Source: Flavobacterium sediminis
GTDB taxonomy: Bacteria > Bacteroidota > Bacteroidia > Flavobacteriales > Flavobacteriaceae
Direction: 5' to 3'
Assembly: GCF_003148385.1 (NCBI RefSeq)
Contig: NZ_CP029463.1
Location: forward strand, 3,100,001 to 3,164,000
DNA: 64,000 nucleotides
The position numbers were made by a program, and so were the translations under genes. This document shows, piece by piece, positions 27,337 to 36,264 of this stretch (its first letter is position 1; each line of letters starts with the position of its first letter). The notes below the pieces were generated by a model. It saw only the letters and a program-made list of their open reading frames with translations. It was not told the origin of the DNA and made no database searches.

Positions 27337-28418
27337 TTATTTCTTGTAAAACGGAAGTTTAACCACTTTTGCTTTAATGTCCTTGTTTCGGATTCGGATA
27401 AAAATTTCAGAATCCACGCTTGATAAAGCTGTAGGAACGTACCCTAAACCAATAGCTTTACCTAAAGAAGGTGATTGTGTTCCTGATGTTACTTTTCCAA
27501 TAACTGTGCCATTAGCATCAACAATTTCGTAATCGTGGCGGGGAATTCCTCTTTCCACTAATTCAAATCCGACTAATTTTCTGGATACACCTTCTTCTTT
27601 TTGCTTTTTCAGGTTTTCAGAATTAGTGAATTCTTTATCAAATTTTGTGATCCAACCCAATCCGGCTTCGATCGGAGAGGTAGTGTCATCAATATCATTT
27701 CCGTATAAACAGAAGCCCATTTCTAAACGCAATGTATCACGTGCGGCTAAACCGATAGGTTTTATGCCAAAAGAAGCTCCGGCTTCAAAAACTTTATTCC
27801 AGATTTGTTCTGCGTCTTCATTTTTGAAATAGATTTCAAATCCGCCCGAACCTGTGTATCCTGTAGCGGAAACAATTACGTCTTTTATCCCGGCAAATTC
27901 ACCGATTTGGAACGTGTAATAGCCCATATTAAGCAAATCAATAGCCGTTAAGCTTTGCATAGCTTCAGCCGCTTTAGGTCCTTGAATGGCTAATAACGAA
28001 TATTCGTCAGAAGCATTTGTCATTTCAACCCCAAGATCATTGCGCTTAGAGATCCAGTTCCAGTCTTTTTCAATGTTAGAAGCGTTTACCACTAACATAT
28101 AATCATTGTCGGCAATTTTATACACAATCAGATCGTCAACAATTCCACCTTCGGCATTAGGCAAACAAGAATATTGTGCTTTTCCGTCAACCAATTTAGA
28201 AGCGTCATTTGACGTTACTTTTTGAATTAATGCCAATGCATTTTCTCCTTTTAGGAAGAATTCTCCCATGTGTGAAACATCAAACACCCCCACACCATTG
28301 CGAACGATTTCGTGTTCTGCGTTTACCCTTCGTATTGTACCGGCATATTAAAGCCTGCAAAGGGAACCATTTTAGCGTCTAATTTTTCATGAACATGAGT
28401 TAAAGCTGTATTTTTCAT
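27337..28418 (-). pseudogene. gcvT: Aminomethyltransferase of the glycine cleavage system, frameshifted near residue 31
   Basis: The T-protein transfers the aminomethyl carbon of glycine to tetrahydrofolate. A normal start at 28418 reads MKNTALTHVHEKLDAKMVPF and continues to [10 protein letters not shown], where it hits TAA at 28323-28325. Adding one G to the GGG run (28326-28328) restores the frame and gives [23 protein letters not shown], then the full remaining 318 residues, for a total of 360, the normal length. The downstream part is intact ([27 protein letters not shown]). Either a real mutation or a homopolymer sequencing error is possible. A GTG at 28293 could start a shortened protein lacking the N-terminal strand. 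Confidence 0.85.
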
Positions 28419-28443
28419 TTAGTAGTTCGTTTATTTTAAGGTG

Positions 28444-28474
28444 CTAAAGTATTCTTTTTATCCAATGTGTACAA
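28444..28474 (-). promoter_or_regulatory. Putative promoter of the gcvT operon
   Basis: On the reverse strand, TTG (28472-28474), 20 bases, then TACTTTAG (28444-28451), one mismatch from TAnnTTTG. The leader to the gcvT ATG at 28418 would be about 20 bases. Confidence 0.4.
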
Positions 28475-28512
28475 GTTTATGAAATACAAAGTTTTTAGTG
28501 TTTTCTATTGCG

Positions 28513-29805
28513 TTATTTGTAAATTAAAGCCAAACTTTCTTTGAGTTCTTCGTAATTCTCAATTACAATCGATTTTTTCTCTTTATCAATAATAGCCGAA
28601 ATATCATCGGGTAACGGCAATTCTTTACCAATAACTTGTTCTACAGCATCTTTAAATTTGATGGGATGTGCAGTTTCCAAAAATACCTTCACACTATTTG
28701 GAATCGTTGCTTTTTGTGTTCCTAAATAACCAACAGCACCATGTGGATCGGCAACATATTCATATTCAGAATATAATTCTTGTATCGCTTTTTTCGTTTG
28801 TGAATCGTTGAACGAATAAGAAGAAAAGACAGATTTCAATTCCGGAACATTCTGATGGAATAATTCCAGAATACGCACAAAATTACTCGGATTGCTCACA
28901 TCCATAGCATTTGATAATGTGGCAACCGTTTGTGACGGTAAATATTCTTCGGTTTCTAAAAAGCGGGGAACCGTATTGTTAGCATTCGTTGCCGCGATAA
29001 ATTGTTCAATAGGTAATCCCATTTTGTAAGCTAATAAGCCGGCACAAATGTTGCCGAAGTTTCCACTTGGGCAAGAAATAACTACTTTTTGTTGTAGTTT
29101 TTTCAGTTTTTTGTAGGCTACAAAATAGTAGATCATTTGGGGTAACCAACGTGCTACATTGATAGAATTAGCAGAAGTCAGATTGTATTTTTTTAAAGAA
29201 TTATCTAAAAAGGCTTTTTTTACCATGTTTTGACATGTATCAAAAGTGTCTTTTACTTCTAAAGCAAAAATATTACCGCCTAAAGTGGTCAATTGTTTCT
29301 CCTGAATATCACTTACGCGTTTAGAAGGGTAGAGGATAACCACTTTAACACCTTTAACACCTAAAAATCCATTAGCAACCGCACCACCCGTATCACCGGA
29401 AGTAGCTACTAAAACTGTTACATTTTCATTGGAATTTCTATTAAAATAGCCCAAACAGCGCGACATGAATCGGGCGCCGACATCTTTGAAAGCCAGTGTA
29501 GGTCCGTGGAAGAGTTCTAATGAATACAAATGGTCAGTCACTTTGACAACCGGAAAATCAAAAGTCAGGGTTTCACTGATAATTTCTTTTAAGGCATATT
29601 CCGGAATTTCGTCGCCAATGAAAGGCTGTAAAACGGTATAAGCAATTTCGGTATCGGAAAGATTTTCGATAGTATCAAAAAAACTTTGTGGTAATTGCGG
29701 AATTTCCTCTGGAAAATACAAACCTTTATCAGGCGCTAATCCGTGTATTACAGCGTCTTTAAAGCGAACTTTTATATTGTGATTATTAGTACTGAAATAT
29801 TTCAT
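28513..29805 (-). CDS. thrC: Threonine synthase
   Basis: 430 residues. This PLP enzyme converts O-phosphohomoserine to threonine. The PLP-lysine motif is in FHGPTLAFKDVGARF (about residues 94-108). The phosphate-binding loop is LVATSGDTGGAVANG, and later ISCPSGNFGNICAGL. Length and start (MKYFSTNN) match the family. It is the third gene of the thrA-thrB-thrC operon, 16 bases after thrB, and should be regulated by the thr leader upstream of thrA. Confidence 0.95.
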   Translation of the reverse strand: MKYFSTNNHNIKVRFKDAVIHGLAPDKGLYFPEEIPQLPQSFFDTIENLSDTEIAYTVLQPFIGDEIPEYALKEIISETLTFDFPVVKVTDHLYSLELFHGPTLAFKDVGARFMSRCLGYFNRNSNENVTVLVATSGDTGGAVANGFLGVKGVKVVILYPSKRVSDIQEKQLTTLGGNIFALEVKDTFDTCQNMVKKAFLDNSLKKYNLTSANSINVARWLPQMIYYFVAYKKLKKLQQKVVISCPSGNFGNICAGLLAYKMGLPIEQFIAATNANNTVPRFLETEEYLPSQTVATLSNAMDVSNPSNFVRILELFHQNVPELKSVFSSYSFNDSQTKKAIQELYSEYEYVADPHGAVGYLGTQKATIPNSVKVFLETAHPIKFKDAVEQVIGKELPLPDDISAIIDKEKKSIVIENYEELKESLALIYK

Positions 29806-29820
29806 TTTTAAATTTACGAA

Positions 29821-30747
29821 TTATATAATTATTACACCGGTATTATTTACTTTGGAACAATGAACATCAAAAGAAGTATAAAATTCTTTTCCTGATTTAT
29901 TGAATGTATTTTTAACGATATTAGCTATTTGACTTCCTTTACATAAAGCAAAAATTGAAGGACCAGAACCGGATATTCCGGAATTTAAGGCGCCGTTTTG
30001 TAGAGCACTTTGTTTTAATTCTTCAAAATGAGGAATCAGATTTTTACGTGCTGGCTCTACAATGACATCTACTACTGAACGACCGATGAGCTCATAATTT
30101 TCGGTGTACAATCCGGCTATTAATCCGGCTACATTGCCCCACTGGGTAATAGCACTTTTTAGCGGTACTTCTTCAGGTAAAACAGCTCTGGCTTCAGAAG
30201 TTTTAACTTCAATATGCGGATGAATAACGACAACATATAGTTCACTCGGACTTTCGATATTGATCAGATCTAAAGGTTCATATCCTCTGATTAAGGAAAA
30301 GCCTCCTAAAAGAGCCGGAGCCACATTATCAGCATGTAGGGAGCCACTAGCTATGGCTTCACCTATCATGGCAAATGGAACTAACTCTTTTTTTGTTAAT
30401 GGATTGCCTGCTAAAAGGTTAATGCCGTAAACTGCTCCGGCAGCACTGGCAGCACTACTTCCGATACCGCTTCCGACTTTTATTTTTTTGTGAATTTCAA
30501 TTTCAAAACCATAATCGAGCTGTAAGTGATCTACTAAAGCTTGTGCGGCTACTCCGGCAACGTTCTTTGCAGTTTCATAAGGTAAATCAGCTCCGGTAAT
30601 TTGAGTGATTGTAACTCCCGGCAATTCTTTTTTGCGAAAAACCATTTCGTCGCCAATGCCTTCTAAACATAGTCCGATGATATCGAAACCACAAGAAAGA
30701 TTAGCAACTGTTGCCGGACAAAATATTTTTACTTCATTCATAATCAA
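29821..30747 (-). CDS. thrB: Homoserine kinase
   Basis: 308 residues of the GHMP kinase family. It phosphorylates homoserine to O-phosphohomoserine. The ATP-binding motif IKVGSGIGSSAASAAGAVYG is at about residues 88-107. An N-terminal VANLSCGFDIIGLCLE segment and a C-terminal SGISGSGPSIFALCKG motif complete the fold. An ATG two codons after the listed one (start of MNEVKIF) is an alternative start. It lies 4 bases after thrA and 16 bases before thrC. Confidence 0.95.
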   Translation of the reverse strand: MIMNEVKIFCPATVANLSCGFDIIGLCLEGIGDEMVFRKKELPGVTITQITGADLPYETAKNVAGVAAQALVDHLQLDYGFEIEIHKKIKVGSGIGSSAASAAGAVYGINLLAGNPLTKKELVPFAMIGEAIASGSLHADNVAPALLGGFSLIRGYEPLDLINIESPSELYVVVIHPHIEVKTSEARAVLPEEVPLKSAITQWGNVAGLIAGLYTENYELIGRSVVDVIVEPARKNLIPHFEELKQSALQNGALNSGISGSGPSIFALCKGSQIANIVKNTFNKSGKEFYTSFDVHCSKVNNTGVIII

Positions 30748-30751
30748 TTTT

Positions 30752-33199
30752 TTAAAAGTTACCTACACGTATTACATCTGCAAAAATTCCGGAAGCTGTT
30801 ACTTCAGCACCTGCACCTGCACCTTTGATGAGTAAAGGTTGTTCTTTGTAGCGATCAGTGTAGAATAATACAATATTATCTTTTCCGTCTAAATGATAAA
30901 AAGGATGATCCTTAGCAATGAACTGTAAGCCTACTGAAGCTTTTCCGTTATCAAATTGCGCGACATATTTTAAGCGACATTCTTTTTCCTTCGCTTCTTT
31001 TAATAAAGTGTTAAAATGCTCTTTATGGGTTTCTAAGCTGTGTAAAAAGTCATTTACTGAAGTTGTTTTTAAACATTCTTCAGGTAAGAAGCTTTCGTTA
31101 GCAATATCGCTCATTTCATAAGCATAACCACTTTCCCGAATTAGAATTAGTAGTTTACGCATTACATCAACACCACTTAAATCAATTTTAGGATCAGGCT
31201 CAGTATACCCTTCAATTTGAGCTTGTTTGACTACATTAGTAAAAGTGTTACTTTCAGTAAAATTATTAAAAATAAAGTTTAAACTTCCTGATAGAACCGC
31301 TTGGATTTTATGAATTCTATCGCCACTGGCAATACAGTTTTTCAGGGTGTCAATGATTGGTAAACCGGCTCCCACATTGGTTTCGTATAAAAAAGGAACT
31401 TTATATTGACGTACTAATTCTTTCAGTTCTCTGTAATTATTAAGCGGAGACGAACAGGCAATTTTGTTACAAGTTACCACTGCAATACTGCTTTTTAAAC
31501 AAGTGTTGTACCAGGTTGAAACTTCGGCATCAGCAGTATTATCAACAAATATACTGTTGCGAACATTAATTTCTTTGATTTGTGATACAAACTCTGAAAG
31601 TGAAGCTTTTTTGCCGTTTTCTAAAGTCTTTTTCCAATTGTTCAGGTCAATTCCTTCTTTGTTAAAATACATTTTACGGCTGTTTGATAAGCCCAAAATG
31701 CGGACAGAAATGTTTAAGTTTTGCTTTAAAAACTCTTGCTGATTTGCTATTTGTTCAATGAATTTACTTCCTACATTACCAGCACCGACTACAAAAAGGT
31801 TCAATTGTTTAGTTACAGATTCAAAAAATACTTCATGTAGAGCATTTAGTGCTTTAACAACATCTTTTGAGTTGATCACAGCCGAAATATTTCGTTCGGA
31901 AGCCCCTTGAGCAATAGCGCGGACATTTACGTTGTTTCGACCCAATGTACTGAACATTTTTCCGCTTAATCCTTGATGATTCTTCATGTTGTCTCCCACA
32001 AGGGCAATAATGCTCAATTCTTTTTCTAACTGACAAGCATTGAGCTGTCCGTGTGCTATTTCTTTACTGAAAACTTCATCGACATACTTTTTAGCTTTTT
32101 CGGCCTGATTTTCCAGAATTCCGATGCAGATCGAATGCTCTGAGGATGCCTGAGTAATGAAGATAACATTAATATGATGTAACGAAAGCGTTTCGAATAA
32201 TTTTCGTGCTATGCCTGAGACACCAACCATTCCGCCTCCTTCAAGCGTTAATAAAGCGATCTTATCAATGTTACTGATTCCTTTTACGGATTGTTGTAGA
32301 TCTTTCTCCTGATTCGAAATAAGCGTTCCGTGTTCGTTAGGAGCAAATGTATTTTTGATCCAGATCGGTATTTCTTTTTTAAGAGCCGGTTGTATAGTTG
32401 GCGGATATAAAACTTTAGCCCCGAAATGTGATAATTCCATGGCTTCCTGATATGAAATAGCAGGAATTGGCTGGGCTTGTTTTACGATCTTAGGATTGGC
32501 AGCATACATTCCGCTGACATCTGTCCAGATCTCAAGAGCAGTTGCTGAAACACCATTAGCTAAGATGGCTGCAGTATAATCAGAACCGCCACGTCCTAAT
32601 GTTGTATTGCTTCCGTTTCGGGAGCTGGCAATGAATCCGGGTAAAACAAATAAAGTTTTATCATTAGTAAAGAAATAATCTTCTATATGCTGATAGGTTT
32701 CCGGGTAGAAAACATTGGCATTGCCAAAATTTTCATCAGTTACGATCAGAGTACGACTGTCTACAAACGGATTTTCAATGTTGAATCGCTGTGCAAAAAA
32801 AGCAGCAATAATGGTTGAAGAGAGTAATTCACCGTAACCAATGATCGCATCGTGAATTTTAGGTTGTACATCTCCTAAAAGATAGCAGCCTTCCAGTAGT
32901 GTTTCTAAGTGTTTAAAATGTTTACGAATTGTTTTTTGTAATGCATCATCTGATTCTAAAACTAATTCGTGAATCAGGTTTTCATGTTGTTGCTTCAGAG
33001 CTAGTAATCTGGTTTTGTATTCTTTGTCTTTATTAGCAACTAAGACGGTCAATTGGACCAGTTGATCAGTTACCCCGCTACAAGCCGATACCACAATGAG
33101 TGTCTTTTGTAGCTCTTTTTTTTGCTGAACGATAGCAGCAACGAGTCCTATATTTTGAGCATTGGCTACAGAAGTGCCTCCAAACTTTAATACTAACAT
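30752..33199 (-). CDS. thrA: Bifunctional aspartate kinase / homoserine dehydrogenase
   Basis: 815 residues. The N-terminal kinase domain starts MLVLKFGGTSVANAQN and contains TLGRGGSDYTAAILA. Two ACT-type regulatory segments lie in the middle (about 310-460), including MVGVSGIARKLFETL and LVGDNMKNHQGLSGKMF. The homoserine dehydrogenase part starts near 465 with LFVVGAGNVGSKFIEQI (Rossmann loop) and has the GAGLPIIDTLKN catalytic stretch. It feeds homoserine to thrB and thrC. Feedback inhibition by threonine is expected from the ACT domains, and transcriptional control from the leader peptide upstream. Confidence 0.95.
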   Translation of the reverse strand: MLVLKFGGTSVANAQNIGLVAAIVQQKKELQKTLIVVSACSGVTDQLVQLTVLVANKDKEYKTRLLALKQQHENLIHELVLESDDALQKTIRKHFKHLETLLEGCYLLGDVQPKIHDAIIGYGELLSSTIIAAFFAQRFNIENPFVDSRTLIVTDENFGNANVFYPETYQHIEDYFFTNDKTLFVLPGFIASSRNGSNTTLGRGGSDYTAAILANGVSATALEIWTDVSGMYAANPKIVKQAQPIPAISYQEAMELSHFGAKVLYPPTIQPALKKEIPIWIKNTFAPNEHGTLISNQEKDLQQSVKGISNIDKIALLTLEGGGMVGVSGIARKLFETLSLHHINVIFITQASSEHSICIGILENQAEKAKKYVDEVFSKEIAHGQLNACQLEKELSIIALVGDNMKNHQGLSGKMFSTLGRNNVNVRAIAQGASERNISAVINSKDVVKALNALHEVFFESVTKQLNLFVVGAGNVGSKFIEQIANQQEFLKQNLNISVRILGLSNSRKMYFNKEGIDLNNWKKTLENGKKASLSEFVSQIKEINVRNSIFVDNTADAEVSTWYNTCLKSSIAVVTCNKIACSSPLNNYRELKELVRQYKVPFLYETNVGAGLPIIDTLKNCIASGDRIHKIQAVLSGSLNFIFNNFTESNTFTNVVKQAQIEGYTEPDPKIDLSGVDVMRKLLILIRESGYAYEMSDIANESFLPEECLKTTSVNDFLHSLETHKEHFNTLLKEAKEKECRLKYVAQFDNGKASVGLQFIAKDHPFYHLDGKDNIVLFYTDRYKEQPLLIKGAGAGAEVTASGIFADVIRVGNF

Positions 33200-33200
33200 A

Positions 33201-33292
33201 ATACGATAAATAAATTATAGAAAATTTTCTTGCTAAAAAATAGCAATACAGGCTGTGGATGATATGTGAAAATTAAACCCCGAATGGGGTAG
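33201..33292 (-). promoter_or_regulatory. Candidate thr attenuator region
   Basis: The reverse strand contains ACCCC-ATTC-GGGGT (33279-33292) overlapping the end of the leader ORF and followed by TTTAATTTT. It also has TTGCTA-TTTTT-TAGCAA (33230-33246), followed by the palindrome GAAAATTTTC. One or both could be attenuator hairpins. Which structure is the terminator and which the antiterminator is not resolved. Confidence 0.4.
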
Positions 33293-33389
33293 TAGTTGTA
33301 ACCGTAATCGTTACAATAGTCGAAATGCCGCATGAAGTAATTACTTGCGGTATAGAAATGAAATTGTATTTCGACTGGTTTTGAATCAT
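33273..33389 (-). CDS. thrL: thr operon leader peptide
   Basis: A 38-residue ORF lies 73 bases upstream of thrA. It starts MIQNQSKYNFISIP and ends with STIVTITVTTTTPFGV, giving eight Thr and seven Ile residues, four of the Thr consecutive. Such Thr/Ile-rich short ORFs are the sensors of transcription attenuation at thr operons. An ACCCC/GGGGT hairpin (33279-33292) overlaps the last codons and is followed by a T-rich stretch. The ATG is the only usual start codon in the frame. A TAAATTTG element at 33394-33401 is unusually close to the ATG. Confidence 0.75.
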   Translation of the reverse strand: MIQNQSKYNFISIPQVITSCGISTIVTITVTTTTPFGV

Positions 33390-33542
33390 ATAGCAAATTT
33401 AATAAAATTTATGAAATTCTGACTTTTAATATTATTTTTACGGATGTTTTAATAAATAGTAATGAAAAATGCAATAAAATTTCAAAATGGATTATTTAAG
33501 TGTTAATTTTTGTTGATGTGTCAATAAATGTATCCGGAATAT

Positions 33543-33573
33543 TTGTTTTTTAGTTGCGGTTTTTTGAATTTTG
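33543..33573 (+). promoter_or_regulatory. Possible promoter of hutH
   Basis: TTG at 33543-33545 and GAATTTTG at 33566-33573 have a 20-base spacer. The second element differs from TAnnTTTG at its first base. It lies 17 bases before the hutH ATG. Confidence 0.3.
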
Positions 33574-33590
33574 GACTTTAAATTTTTAGA

Positions 33591-35096
33591 ATGGAAAATG
33601 TTCATTATATAAGTTCAGATTTATTGTCGATAGATAAGATTAACGAAATCATTTCTTGTGACTATCAGTTGGCACTTTCTGAGGAGGCTATTGTAAATAT
33701 CGAAAAATGCAGAGCTTATCTGGATCAGAAAATGAAAGATAACGCAACGCCTATCTATGGTATCAATACCGGTTTCGGTTCGTTGTGTAATGTAAAAATA
33801 TCAGGAGAAAACTTATCACAATTACAAAACAATCTGGTAAAATCACATGCTTGCGGTACCGGCGCGGAAGTACCTCAGGAAATTGTGAAGATCATGTTGT
33901 TGCTGAAAATCCAATCGTTAAGTTACGGGCATTCCGGAGTACAGTTGGTTACCGTTCAGCGTTTGATAGATTTTTATAACAATAATATTTTACCTGTTGT
34001 TTATGAGTTAGGTTCGTTAGGTGCTTCAGGAGATCTGGCTCCATTGGCACATTTGTCTTTGCCTTTAATAGGTGAGGGCGAAGTGTATGCGGATGGTTTC
34101 AGACAACCGACGAAAAAAGTTTTGGAAAAGATGGGATGGAATCCCATTCATCTGGAATCAAAAGAAGGTTTGGCTTTGTTAAACGGTACACAGTTCATGA
34201 GTGCTTTTGGTGTATTTTGTTTGATTAAAGCCAATAAGATATGTTATCTGGCAGACGTGATCGGTGCTATTTCTTTAGAAGCATTTGATGGCAGAATAGA
34301 GCCCTTCAATGAATTAATTCATTTGGTTCGTCCGCATAAAGGTCAGGTTCAAACTGCCGAAAGAATGAGGGAATTGCTAGAAGATAGTGAAATTATAGCC
34401 CAATCTAAAAAGCATGTTCAGGATCCGTATTCGTTCCGTTGTATTCCTCAAGTTCACGGTGCAAGTAAGGATGCTATTGACTACGCGAAAAAAGCATTTC
34501 GAACAGAGATTAATTCTGTAACGGATAACCCGAATATTTTTGCAGCCGAAGATGTTATAATATCCGGAGGAAATTTTCACGGACAACCTTTGGCTTTGGC
34601 ATTGGATTTTATGGGGATAGCGTTGGCAGAATTAGGAAATATATCTGAAAGAAGAACATATCAATTGATCTCGGGATTACGTGATTTACCGGCATTCCTA
34701 GTGAATGATCCGGGATTGAATTCAGGTTTTATGATTCCTCAATATACTGCTGCAAGTATTGTAAGCCAAAATAAGCAATTGGCTACACCGGCAAGTATTG
34801 ATAGCATTGTATCGAGTAACGGTCAGGAAGATCATGTGAGTATGGGAGCCAATGCGGCAACAAAAACGTTACGTATCGTAGAAAATGTGGAACGAATTTT
34901 AGCTATTGAATTGTTAAATGCTTCACAAGCTATTGAATTCAGACGTCCGTTAAAATCCAGTGAGTTCATTGAATCATTCCTGAAATCATACAGAGAAGAA
35001 GTTTCTTTTGTGGAAGAAGACAGGATTTTACATTATGATATTGAAAAATCAGTTGCTTTTCTGCAAAGTTTACAGCTCGATGAAAATATGTTATAA
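33591..35096 (+). CDS. hutH: Histidine ammonia-lyase
   Basis: 501 residues. It removes ammonia from histidine to form urocanate, the first step of histidine degradation. The Ala-Ser-Gly tripeptide that forms the MIO cofactor lies in ELGSLGASGDLAPLAHLSL, near residue 145. Other family segments are YGINTGFGSL near 58, a TDNPNIF stretch and GGNFHGQPLALALD. Length is normal. The other hut genes are not adjacent. It diverges from the thr operon and ends at a strong terminator. An aromatic-amino-acid lyase of related specificity cannot be excluded. Confidence 0.88.
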   Translation: MENVHYISSDLLSIDKINEIISCDYQLALSEEAIVNIEKCRAYLDQKMKDNATPIYGINTGFGSLCNVKISGENLSQLQNNLVKSHACGTGAEVPQEIVKIMLLLKIQSLSYGHSGVQLVTVQRLIDFYNNNILPVVYELGSLGASGDLAPLAHLSLPLIGEGEVYADGFRQPTKKVLEKMGWNPIHLESKEGLALLNGTQFMSAFGVFCLIKANKICYLADVIGAISLEAFDGRIEPFNELIHLVRPHKGQVQTAERMRELLEDSEIIAQSKKHVQDPYSFRCIPQVHGASKDAIDYAKKAFRTEINSVTDNPNIFAAEDVIISGGNFHGQPLALALDFMGIALAELGNISERRTYQLISGLRDLPAFLVNDPGLNSGFMIPQYTAASIVSQNKQLATPASIDSIVSSNGQEDHVSMGANAATKTLRIVENVERILAIELLNASQAIEFRRPLKSSEFIESFLKSYREEVSFVEEDRILHYDIEKSVAFLQSLQLDENML

Positions 35097-35099
35097 TAT

Positions 35100-35126
35100 A
35101 AAAAGCTCCGAATTTCGGAGCTTTTT
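35100..35126 (+). terminator. Terminator after hutH
   Basis: AAAAGCTCCGA (35101-35111) and TCGGAGCTTTT (35115-35125) form an 11-base perfect stem with an ATT loop, and T residues follow. Confidence 0.85.
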
Positions 35127-35166
35127 AGTTTAAAGTTTGTTTTGGAGCTTTGGTCAGTTGTTATTA

Positions 35167-35757
35167 TTATTCAGCAAGACCAATTTGTTTTAAGAAGGCT
35201 TGATTGTCCCAAAAAAGATATTCTTCATACATAACACCTTTGTCATTCCAAAGTCCTACAGTACACATAGGTAATTTAAAAGCTTTTCCTGTAGGCGGAA
35301 TGAATTTACCGTTTCCGATAGGCATAGGTTCTGTGAACGTTCCTAGAAGTTCACCTACAACAGCAGTCATGGTACCTGAACCTAATTTTATAGGATGTTG
35401 CTCAATACGTGTATCCGGAGCAAAGACAAACATGGGTGCCAATTCTTTAATATGATCTTCAATACCCACAGTTGTGTGTCCGTCAGGGTAGTGGACTAAA
35501 ATATCATCAGCGTGACTTTCGTGTAGTCTTTTCCATTCTTGGGTAGAGTAGACTACAAAGTCAAGCGTGTCGAAAGTTTTTAGATTTTTCGCAACTTCTT
35601 CGTTTTCTTTTGCTAATTTCTCTAATTGAGATGTTAAAGTCTGTATCTCAGTTTGGTATTTTTCTTCGATCTGTTTGTTATCTGAACAACTGACCATGCT
35701 GACAGCGGTAATTATAACTGCTGCAAATTGTAGTTTAATTGATTTTAACGCTTTCAT
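35167..35757 (-). CDS. SnoaL/NTF2-like lipoprotein
   Basis: 196 residues with a lipoprotein signal peptide (lipobox around SMVSC, then SDNKQIEE). A short coiled-coil (EEKYQTEIQTLTSQLEKLAKENEEV, about residues 31-55) leads into an NTF2/SnoaL-like domain with EWKRLHESHADDILVHYPDGH and GTFTEPMPIGNGKFIPPTGK. Such domains occur in ester cyclases and in many uncharacterised proteins. No catalytic assignment is possible. It is 18 bases downstream of a DoxX-family gene and probably shares its transcript. Confidence 0.65.
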   Translation of the reverse strand: MKALKSIKLQFAAVIITAVSMVSCSDNKQIEEKYQTEIQTLTSQLEKLAKENEEVAKNLKTFDTLDFVVYSTQEWKRLHESHADDILVHYPDGHTTVGIEDHIKELAPMFVFAPDTRIEQHPIKLGSGTMTAVVGELLGTFTEPMPIGNGKFIPPTGKAFKLPMCTVGLWNDKGVMYEEYLFWDNQAFLKQIGLAE

Positions 35758-35774
35758 TTTATATCTAGTTTTAA

Positions 35775-36176
35775 TTAATCCCAGTTATTCGTTGTTGAAA
35801 TGGCATATTTTCCGGCTCCGGTAAAGAATAAGGCTACTGAAGTGAAAAAGTATAAGCCTAAAAGTTCTACAGCCCAACCTCCAGTTTCGCTTAGAGTAAA
35901 AAGAATTGAGCTATGAACCATGAAAATAGCGACCAAACAGTTTATAGCATAAATTGCTGCTGCAATTCGGGTTCTGAATCCGATTAATATAGCTATAGGA
36001 GCTAATAATTCACCTACTAAAGCACCATAAGCTATAAAAGCAGGTAAGCCTTTTTCGGTGAGAAGTCCTTTAACAAATTCTAGTCCGCCATTTAATTTAC
36101 CGATACCGTGTAATATCATTAATACGGCTAACAAAATTCTTAGGATAAGTAATCCTGTATCTGTATTCTTTTTCAT
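35775..36176 (-). CDS. DoxX family membrane protein
   Basis: 133 residues with four predicted transmembrane helices. The start LLILRILLAVLMILHGIGKLNGGLEFV is typical of DoxX, followed by GALVGELLAPIAILIGF and a final AVELLGLYFFTSVALFFTGAGKYAI. DoxX proteins are small inner-membrane proteins. Some interact with thiol redox systems, but the function here is unknown. It precedes the SnoaL-like lipoprotein in the same direction and follows a Crp-family regulator. Confidence 0.85.
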   Translation of the reverse strand: MKKNTDTGLLILRILLAVLMILHGIGKLNGGLEFVKGLLTEKGLPAFIAYGALVGELLAPIAILIGFRTRIAAAIYAINCLVAIFMVHSSILFTLSETGGWAVELLGLYFFTSVALFFTGAGKYAISTTNNWD

Positions 36177-36264
36177 TTTGTTTAAATGTTATATTACTTT
36201 GTTTTTAATTACACTACAAAGTTCCGTTATATAACAATAAAAAAAATTGAAGTAGTTTAAGAAA

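Noticed and set aside
33193..33396. A 67-residue reverse-strand ORF upstream of thrA (MLYDSKPVEIQFHFY...)
   Set aside because: It overlaps the thr leader in a different frame and runs 7 bases into thrA. The other frame gives the Thr/Ile-rich leader peptide, which is the better explanation.
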